64,000 nucleotides of DNA, taken from the NCBI GenBank assembly GCA_026394055.1, contig JAPKYZ010000092.1:145813-209812 (forward strand), given 5' to 3'. The position numbers were made by a program, and so were the translations under genes. Below the pieces are notes generated by a model. That model ran no database searches and was not told the origin of the DNA. It worked only from the letters and a program-made list of their open reading frames with translations. This DNA comes from Acidobacteriota bacterium. Its GTDB lineage: Bacteria; Acidobacteriota; Terriglobia; Bryobacterales; Bryobacteraceae. Shown here piece by piece: positions 41,434 to 50,883 of the stretch; within the stretch, counting starts at the first letter, position 1; the number at the start of each line of letters is the position of its first letter.

Positions 41434-44400
41434 CCGCGGCCCTCAATCGGGGTCAGCTCTGGCGCCGGGGCGACGGGGAGGGCCAGTTTGCCGCGTTTGC
41501 GGCTGACGAGTCCATCAAAGTAGGTGTAGATCACGGGCGTCAGATAAAGAGTGATGGCTTGGGAGAACAACAGGCCGCCCACGACGCACAGGCCAAGGGG
41601 CTTGCGGGCTTCCCCGCCCGCGCCGTAACCGGAGGCGATGGGCAGCGTGCCCAACAGCGCGGCCATGGTGGTCATCATGATGGGCCGGAAGCGGGCGAGG
41701 CAACCTTCATGAATGGCTTCCTTGGCGGACCGCCCGTGGCGCTGCAGGTCCAGCGCAAAGTCGATCTGCATGATGGCGTTCTTCTTGACGAGGCCGATCA
41801 GCAGGATCAAGCCCACGAAGCCGTAGATGTTCAGCTCCATGCCAAAGATCTGCAAGGTGAGCAGAGCGCCGAAAGCCGCCGCGGGCAGACCGGAGAGGAT
41901 CGTCACCGGGTGGATGAAGCTCTCATAGAGGACGCCCAAGACGATGTAGACCACCAGAATCGCGATCAGCAGCAGGAGGCCCAAGTTCTTCAGCGAATCC
42001 TGGAAGACCTTCGCGGTACCGGTGAAGACGGTGTTGATGGTGGAGGGCAGTTTTTCGAGCGCCAGTTCCGATACTTCATCCACCGCCTGGCTGAGCGCAA
42101 CGCCCGGCTTCAGGTTGAATGAAATGGTGACCGACGGCAGCTGTCCGGTGTGCGCGATCGACTGCGGACCCACGTCTTCCACGCGCTTGGTGACGGCTTC
42201 GAGCGGCACCATCTGGTCACCGGAGCCTTTCAGGTAGATCTTCGAAAGGTTATCCGAGAAGTTCTGGAACTTCGGCAGCACCTCGAGCATGACGCGGTAC
42301 TGGTTGGTGGGCGCGTAGATGGTGGAGACGAAGCTGGAGCCGTAACCGTTGTAGAGGTTCTGTTCGATGTCCTGGGCGTTGATGCCATAGACGGCTGCTT
42401 TGTCGCGGTCGACATCAATGCGGATACGCGGCGTGCGCGCCTGGGCGTCGCTGTTGACGTCGAGGATCGAGGGCAGCTTGGCGACTTCACGCTCAAACTT
42501 CGCGGCCTCGCGATAGAGCGCCGCGGTGTCGGAGCTTTGAAGCGTCAGCTCATAAGAGCTGCGGGAGCCACGGCCGCCGATGCGGATGGCCGGGGGCACC
42601 GACAGCGTCGTGCGCACACCGGGAATCACGCCCAGCTTGGGGCGCAGGCGGGTGACGATGTCTTGCGCCGAAGCCTGGCGTTCCCGGCGGGGCTTTAACT
42701 GGATGAAGAAGCGGCCGGTGTTTGCGGTGCCGCCCATCATGTTGCCGCCCACCGACGTCATGAAGCCTTCAATATCCGGGTCAGTCCGGACGACATTGAT
42801 GACGCGCTGTTGCTGCAGCTTCATCGCCTCAAAGGAGGTCCCTACCTGCATTTCGGTGCCACCCTGAATGGAATCCGTGTCGGACTCCGGGATGAAGCCC
42901 TTCGGCACCAGCTCATAGAGGTAGCCCGTGGCTCCGATGACGGCCGCGAAGACCAGCAGCATCACCGGGCGATGGTTTAGCACCCACCCCAGCGACACTT
43001 CATACCAGCGCGTGAAGCCGTTCAAGAACCACTCGATCAAGCGAGAGAGCGGATTGGGGCGATGCCCCACGGGGTCCGGCTTAAGCAGGCGGCTGCACAG
43101 CATCGGCGTCAACGTGACGGAGACGAAGCCCGAGATCAACACCGCGACGCAGATGGTCACCGCAAACTCGCGGAACAGGCGGCCCAAAATGCCACCCATG
43201 AAGAGAATGGGGATGAAGACGGCGGCCAACGAAATGGTCATCGAGACGATGGTGGACCAGATCTCTTTGGAGCCCTTCAGCGCGGCTTCGAGCGGCCCTT
43301 CGCCCTTTTCCATGTGACGCACGATGTTCTCGAGCATCACGATGGCGTCGTCGACGACAAAGCCGACGCACAGGATGATGGCCATCATCGACAGATTGTC
43401 GAGCGAGTAGTTCAGCAGCCACATCACAGCAAACGTGCCGACCAGCGAGAACGGTAGCGCCAGCGAGGGAATCAGCGTGGCGGAGGCGCGACGCAGGAAG
43501 ATGGCGATCACCATGATCACCAGGCCCAGGGTCAGCAGCAGGGTTAGCTTGACATCATTGAAGGCTTCGCGGATGTTCTTTGAACGGTCGCTGCGGATCT
43601 CCAGCTTCATGTTGGGCGGCATCTGCTTTTGCAGTTGCGGCATCACGTCGCGGATGGTGTCGTTTACCTCGATGACGTTGCTGCCCGGCTGCCGCATCAC
43701 CATCAGGTTCAGCGCCTTGCCCAAACCCAAGGAGCCGTAGGTCCAGGCCGACGTGCGCTCATCTTCACTGCCGTCGCGCACGGTGGCCAGGTCGGCCAGA
43801 CGGACCGGAGCGCCGTTGCGCCACGTCACCACCAGATCTTGATAATCCTTAGCCCGCGGCAGTTGGCCGTTCGACATCACGTTGAAGGCCTGGTGCTCAC
43901 CCCACAGTGTGCCGGTGGGCACGTTGACGTTCCAGTTGCGGACGGCGGCGGCCACTTCATTCAAGCCGATTTTGCGGGCGGCCAGCTTTTCCGGGTCCAC
44001 TTGGATGCGGACCGCATACTTCTGCGCGCCCATGACGTTCACCTGGGCGACGCCGTTGATCATCGAGATGCGCTGCCCCAGCGTGCGGTCGGCGTACTCA
44101 TTCACTTCCCACAGCGGGGCCGTGGGCGAGGTGAGCGCGAACATCATGACCGGCCCATCCGACGGGTTCATCTTGCGGAACGACGGCGGGTTGGGCATGC
44201 CCGGCGGCAACAGCGGCATGGCGGCGGAGATGGCCGTCTGGACATCGACGGCGGCGCCATCGATCTTGCGGTCGAGGTCGAACTGAATGGTGATGGAGGT
44301 TGAGCCGAGGCTGGAGGTCGACGTCATCGAATCGATGCCGGCGATGGTGGTGAACTGCCGTTCAAGCGGCGTCGCCACCGAGGAGGACATCGTCTGCGGG

Positions 44401-44564
44401 TCCGCGCCCGGCAGGCTGGCCGACACGGTTAAGGTCGGAAAGTCGACGGCCGGCAAATCGCTGACGGGCAGCGCCCAATAGGCGAGGATGCCGAACATCG
44501 CAATCCCGGCCATCATCAGGATGGTGGCGATGGGACGCCGGATAAAGATCTCTGAGAAGTTCAC
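41430..44564 (-). CDS. RND efflux permease, MdtB/MdtC-like, first subunit
   Basis: A 1044-residue RND permease with FIRRPIATILMMAGIAMFG, SDLPAVDFPTLTVSASLPGADPQTM and helix-4 residues VGFVVDDAIVMLENIVRH. It is homologous to, but clearly divergent from, the permease at 38299-41433; the two are expected to form a heterotrimer such as MdtB2C. Its ATG lies seven bases after the adaptor stop. The operon order adaptor-permease-permease matches mdtABC without mdtD. Its regulation is probably through the OxyR-like gene on the opposite strand, an inference from position. Confidence 0.93.
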   Translation of the reverse strand: MNFSEIFIRRPIATILMMAGIAMFGILAYWALPVSDLPAVDFPTLTVSASLPGADPQTMSSSVATPLERQFTTIAGIDSMTSTSSLGSTSITIQFDLDRKIDGAAVDVQTAISAAMPLLPPGMPNPPSFRKMNPSDGPVMMFALTSPTAPLWEVNEYADRTLGQRISMINGVAQVNVMGAQKYAVRIQVDPEKLAARKIGLNEVAAAVRNWNVNVPTGTLWGEHQAFNVMSNGQLPRAKDYQDLVVTWRNGAPVRLADLATVRDGSEDERTSAWTYGSLGLGKALNLMVMRQPGSNVIEVNDTIRDVMPQLQKQMPPNMKLEIRSDRSKNIREAFNDVKLTLLLTLGLVIMVIAIFLRRASATLIPSLALPFSLVGTFAVMWLLNYSLDNLSMMAIILCVGFVVDDAIVMLENIVRHMEKGEGPLEAALKGSKEIWSTIVSMTISLAAVFIPILFMGGILGRLFREFAVTICVAVLISGFVSVTLTPMLCSRLLKPDPVGHRPNPLSRLIEWFLNGFTRWYEVSLGWVLNHRPVMLLVFAAVIGATGYLYELVPKGFIPESDTDSIQGGTEMQVGTSFEAMKLQQQRVINVVRTDPDIEGFMTSVGGNMMGGTANTGRFFIQLKPRRERQASAQDIVTRLRPKLGVIPGVRTTLSVPPAIRIGGRGSRSSYELTLQSSDTAALYREAAKFEREVAKLPSILDVNSDAQARTPRIRIDVDRDKAAVYGINAQDIEQNLYNGYGSSFVSTIYAPTNQYRVMLEVLPKFQNFSDNLSKIYLKGSGDQMVPLEAVTKRVEDVGPQSIAHTGQLPSVTISFNLKPGVALSQAVDEVSELALEKLPSTINTVFTGTAKVFQDSLKNLGLLLLIAILVVYIVLGVLYESFIHPVTILSGLPAAAFGALLTLQIFGMELNIYGFVGLILLIGLVKKNAIMQIDFALDLQRHGRSAKEAIHEGCLARFRPIMMTTMAALLGTLPIASGYGAGGEARKPLGLCVVGGLLFSQAITLYLTPVIYTYFDGLVSRKRGKLALPVAPAPELTPIEGRG

Positions 44565-44571
44565 AGCCGGC

Positions 44572-45996
44572 TCACGACTTCGCCGCAGGCGGCGCTCCCT
44601 TCTTCATCCCGTCACCGCGCCCGCCTTCACCACGCCCGCCTTTGCCGCCGGGGCCTTTCTCGCCGCCGCCATTTTCTGCCGGAGCTGCATCGGGGGCCGG
44701 GCCGCCGCCTTCGCCACCGGGGCCTTTGCCGCCACCTTTGGCGCCTTTGCCAGCGGGGCGGCCATCGCGGACGACGACCTTCATGCCGGGCGCCAGACGC
44801 ATCTGGCCTTCCGTCACGACGGTCTCACCGGGGGCCAGACCTTTGGAGATCACCATGTCTTGCGCGGAACGCGTGGCGGTGGTGACCGTGCGCATCTCAA
44901 CGCTGCGGTCTTCTTTGACGACGAACACGAACTGGCCGTCCTGGCCGGTCTGAACCGCTTGATTGGGTACGACGACGGCGTTGGGGATGGTGCCCAGTTG
45001 CATCCGGACGCGCAGGAAGGAGCCGGGCCACAGCTTGCGGTCGGGGTTCGGGAACGTGGCGCGCAGGCGGATGGTGCCGGTGGAAGGGTCCACTGTGTTC
45101 TCGTAAAACGTCAGCAGGCCTTCGGTGGTGGCGCCGCCGTCTTGGGGCACGGCGAAGACGGGGATCTTGGACTTGCCGAACCGGTTGCCCACCATGCTCA
45201 ACTGCGATTCGGGGATGGCAAACGACACGAAGACCGGCTGCAGCTGGTTGATCTGGAGCAGCTCCGTCGAGTTCGCTGAGACGATGTTGCCCGCCTTGAT
45301 GAGCAGCGTGCCCGTGCGCCCGGAGATGGGCGACTTGATCTGCGTGAAGCCCAACTGCACTTTCAGGTTGTCGATCAACGCCCGCTGCGCCTGGATCTCG
45401 GCGCGGGAACTTTCGATCATCGACGTATCGGCCGCCACGGCTTCCTGCTGCACCTTGGCGTTGGATTGGACCTGCTCATTCTGTTCCTTGGAGACGACGC
45501 CTTCAGCGTTCAAGCGGGAGTAGCGGGCGGACTGATCTTTCAAGTACTGCAGCGTGGCGCGGCTTTTGCCGGCGTTGGCCTGCGCCTGGCGGCTGAGCGC
45601 TTCGGCGCGCTGCAAATTGGCTTGCGCCTGGGCCAGCTGCGCTTCGAGCGATCGCCGGTCGATCTCAAACAAAGGAGCGCCCGCGGCAACGAAGTCGCCT
45701 TCCTTGAACAGCACCTTCACCAGTTCGCCACTCACCTGCGGCTTGATCATCACCGTGGAGGAGGCTTCGACGTTGCCGATGACCTCGATTTCGAGCGGCA
45801 CTTCCCGGTCCACCGCTTTGGCGACCATTACCGGCACTTCGCCGCCGCCCTTCTTGCCGCCGGGCCCACCCTTGGCTGGGGGGCCCCCCGCCGCTGGTTC
45901 AGCTTGCTTGCAGGACGTAGAAATCAGCGCAGCCGCAATCAGGCCGGTGGCCAGAAGGGAGCGGACGGACGTAGGGCAGCCAAATGGCATGTTCAC
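44572..45996 (-). CDS. RND efflux periplasmic adaptor lipoprotein, MdtA-like
   Basis: A 474-residue membrane-fusion protein. A lipobox-type signal (ALISTSC) near residue 29 is followed by a Gly/Pro linker. Residues about 55-400 show the HlyD/AcrA order: IEVIGNVEASSTVMIKPQVSGEL for the barrel-lipoyl hairpin, a coiled-coil of Gln/Ala-rich helices, TQIKSPISGRTGTL, then the barrel and membrane-proximal domain with VVTEGQMRLAPGMKVVV. The last 60 residues are Gly/Lys/Glu-rich and probably disordered. It links the two permeases to an outer-membrane channel. It begins 285 bases from the divergent OxyR-like gene. Confidence 0.92.
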   Translation of the reverse strand: MNMPFGCPTSVRSLLATGLIAAALISTSCKQAEPAAGGPPAKGGPGGKKGGGEVPVMVAKAVDREVPLEIEVIGNVEASSTVMIKPQVSGELVKVLFKEGDFVAAGAPLFEIDRRSLEAQLAQAQANLQRAEALSRQAQANAGKSRATLQYLKDQSARYSRLNAEGVVSKEQNEQVQSNAKVQQEAVAADTSMIESSRAEIQAQRALIDNLKVQLGFTQIKSPISGRTGTLLIKAGNIVSANSTELLQINQLQPVFVSFAIPESQLSMVGNRFGKSKIPVFAVPQDGGATTEGLLTFYENTVDPSTGTIRLRATFPNPDRKLWPGSFLRVRMQLGTIPNAVVVPNQAVQTGQDGQFVFVVKEDRSVEMRTVTTATRSAQDMVISKGLAPGETVVTEGQMRLAPGMKVVVRDGRPAGKGAKGGGKGPGGEGGGPAPDAAPAENGGGEKGPGGKGGRGEGGRGDGMKKGAPPAAKS

Positions 45997-46077
45997 TCTA
46001 AAGATGACCTCGAAGTACCAGAAGGTTACCCGAGCGGAGCCGCCGACGGGGGAAGCTGCACGGGAACAACCCGTTAG

Positions 46078-46091
46078 GATAACTCGTTATC
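46078..46091. promoter_or_regulatory. Candidate palindromic operator between the efflux operon and the LysR gene
   Basis: GATAAC and GTTATC flank two bases (TC). It lies in the 284-base divergent gap where a LysR regulator would bind, and the dyad spacing fits T-N11-A. Palindromes of this size are expected by chance in a window this long, so the assignment is tentative. The rest of the gap shows no clear -35/-10 pair. Confidence 0.25.
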
Positions 46092-46280
46092 AGGGGGATC
46101 GGCTTTGCGGCTCGTGGAGCAACCTGCGCCGGACGCCCGCCCGGCAGCAGGAAATAGCGCCCACCCCTTTCCAGCCGCATCTCTATCAGTTCGCGGCGGA
46201 CGCTGCGGCGCAGTGGCTGTTGCCCTCCCAGACGAGGGTGGGCTTGTTGGCCGCGGCGGATGCCCGCTAGAGTCGAATTT

Positions 46281-47159
46281 ATGGAGCTGCATCAGATCCG
46301 GTATTTTCTCGCCGTGGTGAAGGCCGGGAGTTTCGTCGCGGCGGCGGAACAGGAGGGCGTCGCCCAACCGTCGCTTTCGCAGCAGATCAAGAAGCTGGAG
46401 TCCTCGCTCGGGGTGCCGCTGTTTGACCGGCTGGGCCGCTCGGTCAAACTGACGGCATATGGTCAAGCCTTCATGCCGGAGGCGGAGGCGGTGTTGCGGC
46501 AGCTGCGGCGCGCTCGCCGGGCGATTGACGCGTTGCTGCCGGAAGACTGCGGCTCTTTAACCGTCGGCGTGATTCCCACTGTCTTGCCGTATGCCATTGC
46601 GGCTCCGCTGGCCGCTTTCCGCGCGGCCAATCCTGCAGTGACGGTGACCCTACGGGAGTTGACCACCGATGTGCTGGTGAACTCGCTGCGGAATGGCGAA
46701 GTAGACGTGGCCGTGCTGGCGCTGCCGATCCGGCATCCGGAAGTGGTCTGTTCCGAGCTTTACCGGGAACCGCTGATGGTGGCGCTGGCCTCCCACCACC
46801 CGCTGGCCGCCGCGCCGGAACTGGAGCTTTCCCGGCTGCAAAGCGAACCGATGCTGCTGCTCCGCGAAGGCCATTGCCTGCGGCAGGATGTACTGAGCGC
46901 CTGTTCTCAAGCCCGTGCACGGTTTGAGAATCTGCAGGAAAGCGACAATCTGGTGAGCATCTTTGCGATGGTGGCCCACGGGTTTGGCATCTCACTGGTG
47001 CCGGAACGGACGGCCCAGCACGCCGCGGGCTGCACGCTGGTGCCGATCAAGCCCCGCCACTTCCGGCGAATCGGGTACGCCCAGGCCGCCGGGCACGCCG
47101 CGCTACCGGTTCAAAAGCACCTGATCCGGTTTCTCCGGGCGTGGCCCTGGGCGAACTAA
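46281..47159 (+). CDS. OxyR-like LysR-family regulator with both redox cysteines
   Basis: A 292-residue LysR regulator. Residues 1-65 hold the winged helix (MELHQIRYFLAVVKAGSF, AAAEQEGVAQPSLSQQIKKLE). The effector domain from residue 90 has LTVGVIPTVLPYAIAAPL and NGEVDVAVLALP. EGHCLRQDVLSAC contains Cys199 and Cys208, the same positions and nine-residue spacing as the disulfide-forming pair of E. coli OxyR. A peroxide-sensing role is therefore likely. The gene is divergent from the MdtABC-like operon, an unusual target for OxyR, and upstream of a universal stress protein and sHSP. The ATG at 46281 is used because homologues begin MELHQ. Confidence 0.85.
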   Translation: MELHQIRYFLAVVKAGSFVAAAEQEGVAQPSLSQQIKKLESSLGVPLFDRLGRSVKLTAYGQAFMPEAEAVLRQLRRARRAIDALLPEDCGSLTVGVIPTVLPYAIAAPLAAFRAANPAVTVTLRELTTDVLVNSLRNGEVDVAVLALPIRHPEVVCSELYREPLMVALASHHPLAAAPELELSRLQSEPMLLLREGHCLRQDVLSACSQARARFENLQESDNLVSIFAMVAHGFGISLVPERTAQHAAGCTLVPIKPRHFRRIGYAQAAGHAALPVQKHLIRFLRAWPWAN

Positions 47160-47388
47160 CCCGCAGCAGCGCGAGAACACGCAATTTCGCGGGGTGAATT
47201 ACCTCATTGATTACTGAATTTATTTCTCCCATACTGTAAGGCAACCACTTGCGCAGTTTCCCGAAATGGCGACCCAATTGCTCATATTCGGGTGACTAAG
47301 AAAGCGGCCCGGTCAGGCTCCCGAGGCGTCACTTCAAAGTGACCCCGGCCGGCCGGACCTTGATGGCCGCCGGACGAGGAGGAGCTTT

Positions 47389-48255
47389 ATGATCCCGTTT
47401 CGTCGCATCCTGTTTCCGGTGGATTTCTCCCCCGCCTGCCTGGCCACGGTGCCCCATGTGCGGGAACTGGTGAAACACAACCAGGCGCAATTGACTCTCT
47501 TTCACGCGGCGGACCCCACCGTATTGGTCTTTGGACCCAACGGCGATGGCCTGCTGGCCAACGTGCCGCCCTGGACAGAGCTGGTGGAGGCGGAGCATGC
47601 CCGGCTGAGGGCGTTTGCCGCCGAGTACTTCCCCGATCTGCACCCGGCCCTGGTGCTAAAAGAGGGCGATCCTGGAACGTTAATTGCGCGCGAGGTGGCC
47701 CAAGCCGGCTGTGATCTGGTGATGATGCCCACTCGTGGCGAAGGCTTGTTCCGGCGGCTGTTGATCGGGTCGGTGGCAGCCAAGGTACTGCACGATGTCT
47801 CCTGCGCGGTGTGGACTGGCGTCCACGGCTTGGAAACCGAGGGGCTGCGTCCGGATATTCACACGGTGATGTGCGCGGTGAGCTTTGAAGAGGAGACCGC
47901 GGCGATTGTGCGGGCCGCCGGAGCGCTGGCCAAATCTCACGGGGCGCGCCTGATCCTGGTGCACGCGTTGGAGACTCCGCCGATGGCGCTCGAGATTGAT
48001 TTTGCGGCGTTCCGCCAGTCCTTGATGGATGGCGCCGACCTGTCATTGCGCAAACTGGCGCAAGAACATGGCTTGGAGGCCACGATCCGGGTGGTGGAGG
48101 GCTCGCCCAGTCGAGCGATTCGGGAAGCGGCCGAGGCGGCGGGGGCGGACCTGCTGGTGGTGGGCCGCGGCGTCTCGCAGGGCTTGCTGAGCCAGTTCTG
48201 GACACGCCTGTACTCGATTGTCAGCGAATCGCCGTGTCCGGTGCTGAGCATCTAG
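47389..48255 (+). CDS. Tandem universal stress protein (two UspA domains)
   Basis: A 288-residue cytosolic protein with two UspA domains. Domain 1 (about 1-140) starts FRRILFPVDFSP and ends VMMPTRGEGLFRRLLIGSVAAKVLHDVSCAV, an ATP-binding loop variant (G-x2-G-x9-G region). Domain 2 (about 150-288) begins IHTVMCAVSFEEE and ends LLVVGRGVSQG then SESPCPVLSI. Such proteins help stress survival by binding nucleotides. A strong AGGAGGAG lies just ahead of the ATG. It is followed 138 bases later by the Hsp20 gene; both fit an acute stress response. Confidence 0.9.
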   Translation: MIPFRRILFPVDFSPACLATVPHVRELVKHNQAQLTLFHAADPTVLVFGPNGDGLLANVPPWTELVEAEHARLRAFAAEYFPDLHPALVLKEGDPGTLIAREVAQAGCDLVMMPTRGEGLFRRLLIGSVAAKVLHDVSCAVWTGVHGLETEGLRPDIHTVMCAVSFEEETAAIVRAAGALAKSHGARLILVHALETPPMALEIDFAAFRQSLMDGADLSLRKLAQEHGLEATIRVVEGSPSRAIREAAEAAGADLLVVGRGVSQGLLSQFWTRLYSIVSESPCPVLSI

Positions 48256-48393
48256 GCGCGAATCTTGGTCCGTGTTGTTCAGGCCCAGGTGGGCAAAGGT
48301 TCCGGTGAGCGACAGCGGGTGGAGTGGGCCGTTCACCCCTAACTTCTCGCCGGAACGCAGCCTTCGATTTGGATTAGTGGTTGAGGAGGTTCT

Positions 48394-48963
48394 ATGAGTC
48401 AACAAGTCTCCATAGCCAAACGAGCCGACCCGGACAAGGGTGGGCTTTTTGAGTACTTCGATGAAGTGCTTCAACGAATCCGAGACCGCGCCCACGAACT
48501 CTTCCAGTCGCGTGGTGCCGGTGAGAACCATGACTGGTCGGACTGGTTTACCGCGCAACAGGAACTGTTCCGGGTGCCGCCCGGAGAGCTGACGGAAAGC
48601 GAAGCCGACTACACCGTCCGTTTGGCACTGCCGGGCTTTTCTGCCGCGCAGTTGCAGGTGGCCGCGGATGAGCGGATGCTCACGGTCCATGGCACAAGCG
48701 AATCGACCCAAGATCGCACACCGAACGACCAGACGATGTACTCCGAATTCGATCACCGGGAAGTCTTCCGGCAGTTTGAACTGCCGGTACCGGTATCGGT
48801 GGACGAGGTGCGGGCCTATCTGCAGCACGGCATGCTGGCGATCCACTTGCCGAAGCTGGCACCGGCAGCGGTGAATGCTCCGGCGGCGGAGGCGGTCAGT
48901 GTGCCGGTGACCGAATCGGCATCGGAGGCGCCGGCGAAGGCCAAGGCGGCGTCCGCCGGATAG
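48394..48963 (+). CDS. Hsp20-family small heat shock protein with N-terminal DUF2934-like segment
   Basis: A 189-residue protein. Residues about 25-60 (RIRDRAHELFQSRGAGENHDWSDWFTAQQELF) match a DUF2934 motif, seen fused or adjacent to Hsp20 in acidobacteria. Residues about 65-150 form the alpha-crystallin domain, ending in GMLAIHLPKL. The C-terminal 35 residues are Ala/Val/Glu-rich and flexible, with no clear IxI tail. It likely acts as an ATP-independent holdase for unfolded proteins. The start is preceded by GAGGAGG. A strong intrinsic terminator follows at 49017-49053. Confidence 0.88.
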   Translation: MSQQVSIAKRADPDKGGLFEYFDEVLQRIRDRAHELFQSRGAGENHDWSDWFTAQQELFRVPPGELTESEADYTVRLALPGFSAAQLQVAADERMLTVHGTSESTQDRTPNDQTMYSEFDHREVFRQFELPVPVSVDEVRAYLQHGMLAIHLPKLAPAAVNAPAAEAVSVPVTESASEAPAKAKAASAG

Positions 48964-49016
48964 CAGGCAAGTTTCTAAGTGGCCGCAGAGCCACGCTCTT
49001 CGTCGCAAGTTGGAAT

Positions 49017-49053
49017 GTGGGCGGCCGCGCGGTGCAGCCGCCCACTCTTTTTT
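49017..49053 (+). terminator. Intrinsic terminator of the sHSP gene
   Basis: GTGGGCGGC (49017-49025) pairs perfectly with GCCGCCCAC (49037-49045) over an 11-base loop and is followed by TCTTTTTT. It lies 54 bases after the stop codon and is the clearest intrinsic terminator in the window. Confidence 0.85.
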
Positions 49054-49202
49054 GCTCTCTAGCAGGCTGCGGAAAAAAGCCGGAAACCGCTTGCTGACGC
49101 GCGCGGCTCAGAAACATCACCTGTTTATTTGCAATAGCTTACTGAGCCACGACCGTGAGGGAGTGGTCCTGCAAAACCCTTTTTTCCGCAACCTGCTAGA
49201 GC
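49054..49202. repeat. Large inverted-repeat element between convergent genes
   Basis: The left arm 49054-49079 and right arm 49179-49202 are inverted copies with two differences; they include CTAGCAGG and CGGAAAAAAG. The 99-base interior contains a further pair, ACCGCTTGCTGACGCGCGCG with the inverse of 49141-49168. The right arm contains the TPR-gene stop codon. It follows directly on the sHSP terminator. Confidence 0.7.
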
Positions 49203-50749
49203 GAATCGAGCGTCAGCTTGATATCGGCGCGCCGCCACGCTTCTTGAAACTCACGCTCCACGGCGGCAGCGGCTTCCGCCTTGCCTTGAGCGGCCAAGGC
49301 TTGGGCCAAACCGAACAGCATCCGGCCATTGCGCGGCGTGTCCACCAAACCACGACGGAACACCGCGGCCGCTTCCGCGGGCTGGCGGGACCGCAGCAGA
49401 GCGGCCCCCAAGGATTCACGCAAAGGTGCGTACCAGAGCGGAGGCTCCTCATAAGAGAGGGCATCCTGCGCTGCCACCGCCAGACGCCAATGGGGCACGG
49501 CGGCGGCGGGGGCCTTGGCCAAACGAGCGTTCAGCACATGGGCCGCTAGATCGAACATGGCTCCTGCGGGCGAGCCCATCCAGGGCCGATTGCGTGGCAC
49601 GGCCAACCGGGCGGCGGCAAATACCTTGAACTCCGCCGCCGTATCCTGCCCTTTGCCGTGGAGCGCCAGCACTCGGGCCCAGTGCCAGAATGCGGTGGCG
49701 CCGGTGAGCTTCGGGTCCGGCTTGGGCTGCGCCAGAATCTCGTCCCAACGGCCAAACCGCTCCAGCACAAACCAGTAGTAGGGTCCGAAGATGTCCACCA
49801 TCTCGGGCATCACCGCGGCCATCGGCATCACGGCCTCGTGCAGTGTTTTGGCGGCGGCCACGGCATCCGTAGCCCGTCCCTGCATCTGGCGCGCGGCGGC
49901 GATGAAGTGCAGGTTGTGCATGTAGTAGCCCATGTAGGAAGAGTCCGTGACGCCGGTGGCGCCCAGATAGGCCCGGTCTACTTCGGCCGCCCGTTCGTTG
50001 ACGACGGCCGCCATTTCGTAGTCGCCGACGCGCAGCCAGATGTGACCCGGCATATGGACCAGATGCCCGGCTCCGGGGACGACGCCCATCAGCCGCTGGG
50101 AGGCGGGGATGGCCCGCTCGGGCGTGGACGACATCTCGACCGCGTGGATGTAGAAGTGATTGGCGCCGGGATGGTCAGGATTCCGCCGTAGCACACCTTC
50201 CAGCACCCGGATCGCCTCGGCCATCCCCGCCGACGGTTGGCCGGTGCGCGTGAACCAATGCCAGCGCACGGGAATCATCAACGCCTCGGCATAGAGCGTC
50301 TGCGCATCGAGATCGTCCGGGTGGGCCGCCGCCAGTTGAGCCATGGCGGCAATGTAGGCCGCGTCGCCACCACCGCAGCGGGCGCGGGCGGCAGTGGCGT
50401 AGGGATGCTGGAGGCCTTTGAGCAGGGCGCAGTAGGCCTTGAGGTCGACATCCTGATCCATATCCTGGTTGACATGCGGCCCCTTGGCCATCGCCATGCC
50501 CCACTTGGGCAAGAGCGGGGTGGGGTCCAGTTGGGCGGCCTTCTCAAAGCTACGGAACGCCTCAAAGCGGTTGAAGCCATAGAGCAGGTTCAGGCCCTGG
50601 TCAAAGTACTGCTGCGCTTCGCCATTGGCGGTCCCGGTGGGGTGAGTGTGCTTGCCCATGCCGGGCAGCAGCTTCACCGGTTGATGCGGGGTCGCATGCC
50701 CCGCCGGATGCTGGGCCATCAGGGTGGTGAGGATTAGGCTGAGAATCAT
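49196..50749 (-). CDS. TPR-like protein with weak signal peptide
   Basis: A 517-residue protein. The first 12 residues (MILSLILTTLMA) may be an export signal, followed by a Gly/His/Pro segment. The body is built from TPR-like helical repeats, such as NGEAQQYFDQGLNLLYGFNRFEAFRSFEKAAQLDP and the C-terminal RNGRMLFGLAQALAAQGKAEAAAAVEREF. HPDDLDAQTLYAEALM and PDHPGANHFYIHAVE, with GVVPGAGHLVHMPGHIW, are seen in proteins of the same type in acidobacteria. Function unknown; TPR arrays usually bind proteins. Convergent with the sHSP gene. Confidence 0.82.
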   Translation of the reverse strand: MILSLILTTLMAQHPAGHATPHQPVKLLPGMGKHTHPTGTANGEAQQYFDQGLNLLYGFNRFEAFRSFEKAAQLDPTPLLPKWGMAMAKGPHVNQDMDQDVDLKAYCALLKGLQHPYATAARARCGGGDAAYIAAMAQLAAAHPDDLDAQTLYAEALMIPVRWHWFTRTGQPSAGMAEAIRVLEGVLRRNPDHPGANHFYIHAVEMSSTPERAIPASQRLMGVVPGAGHLVHMPGHIWLRVGDYEMAAVVNERAAEVDRAYLGATGVTDSSYMGYYMHNLHFIAAARQMQGRATDAVAAAKTLHEAVMPMAAVMPEMVDIFGPYYWFVLERFGRWDEILAQPKPDPKLTGATAFWHWARVLALHGKGQDTAAEFKVFAAARLAVPRNRPWMGSPAGAMFDLAAHVLNARLAKAPAAAVPHWRLAVAAQDALSYEEPPLWYAPLRESLGAALLRSRQPAEAAAVFRRGLVDTPRNGRMLFGLAQALAAQGKAEAAAAVEREFQEAWRRADIKLTLDSL

Positions 50750-50883
50750 GGGTATCTCCGGATGTCTGCAGATAGTACGAGCGTCGGCCGCGAACAGATT
50801 TCAGCGTACAGGGTCCGGCCCGGAAAGCGATGCGTTCTACCCTGGTAGGGACCGGGCCAGTCAAGGCGCCCGGCACCAGAACA

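Noticed and set aside
48256..48393. RNA thermometer before the sHSP gene
   Set aside because: The GAGGAGG site has no convincing complementary arm within the leader, unlike the hairpin at 7131-7168.
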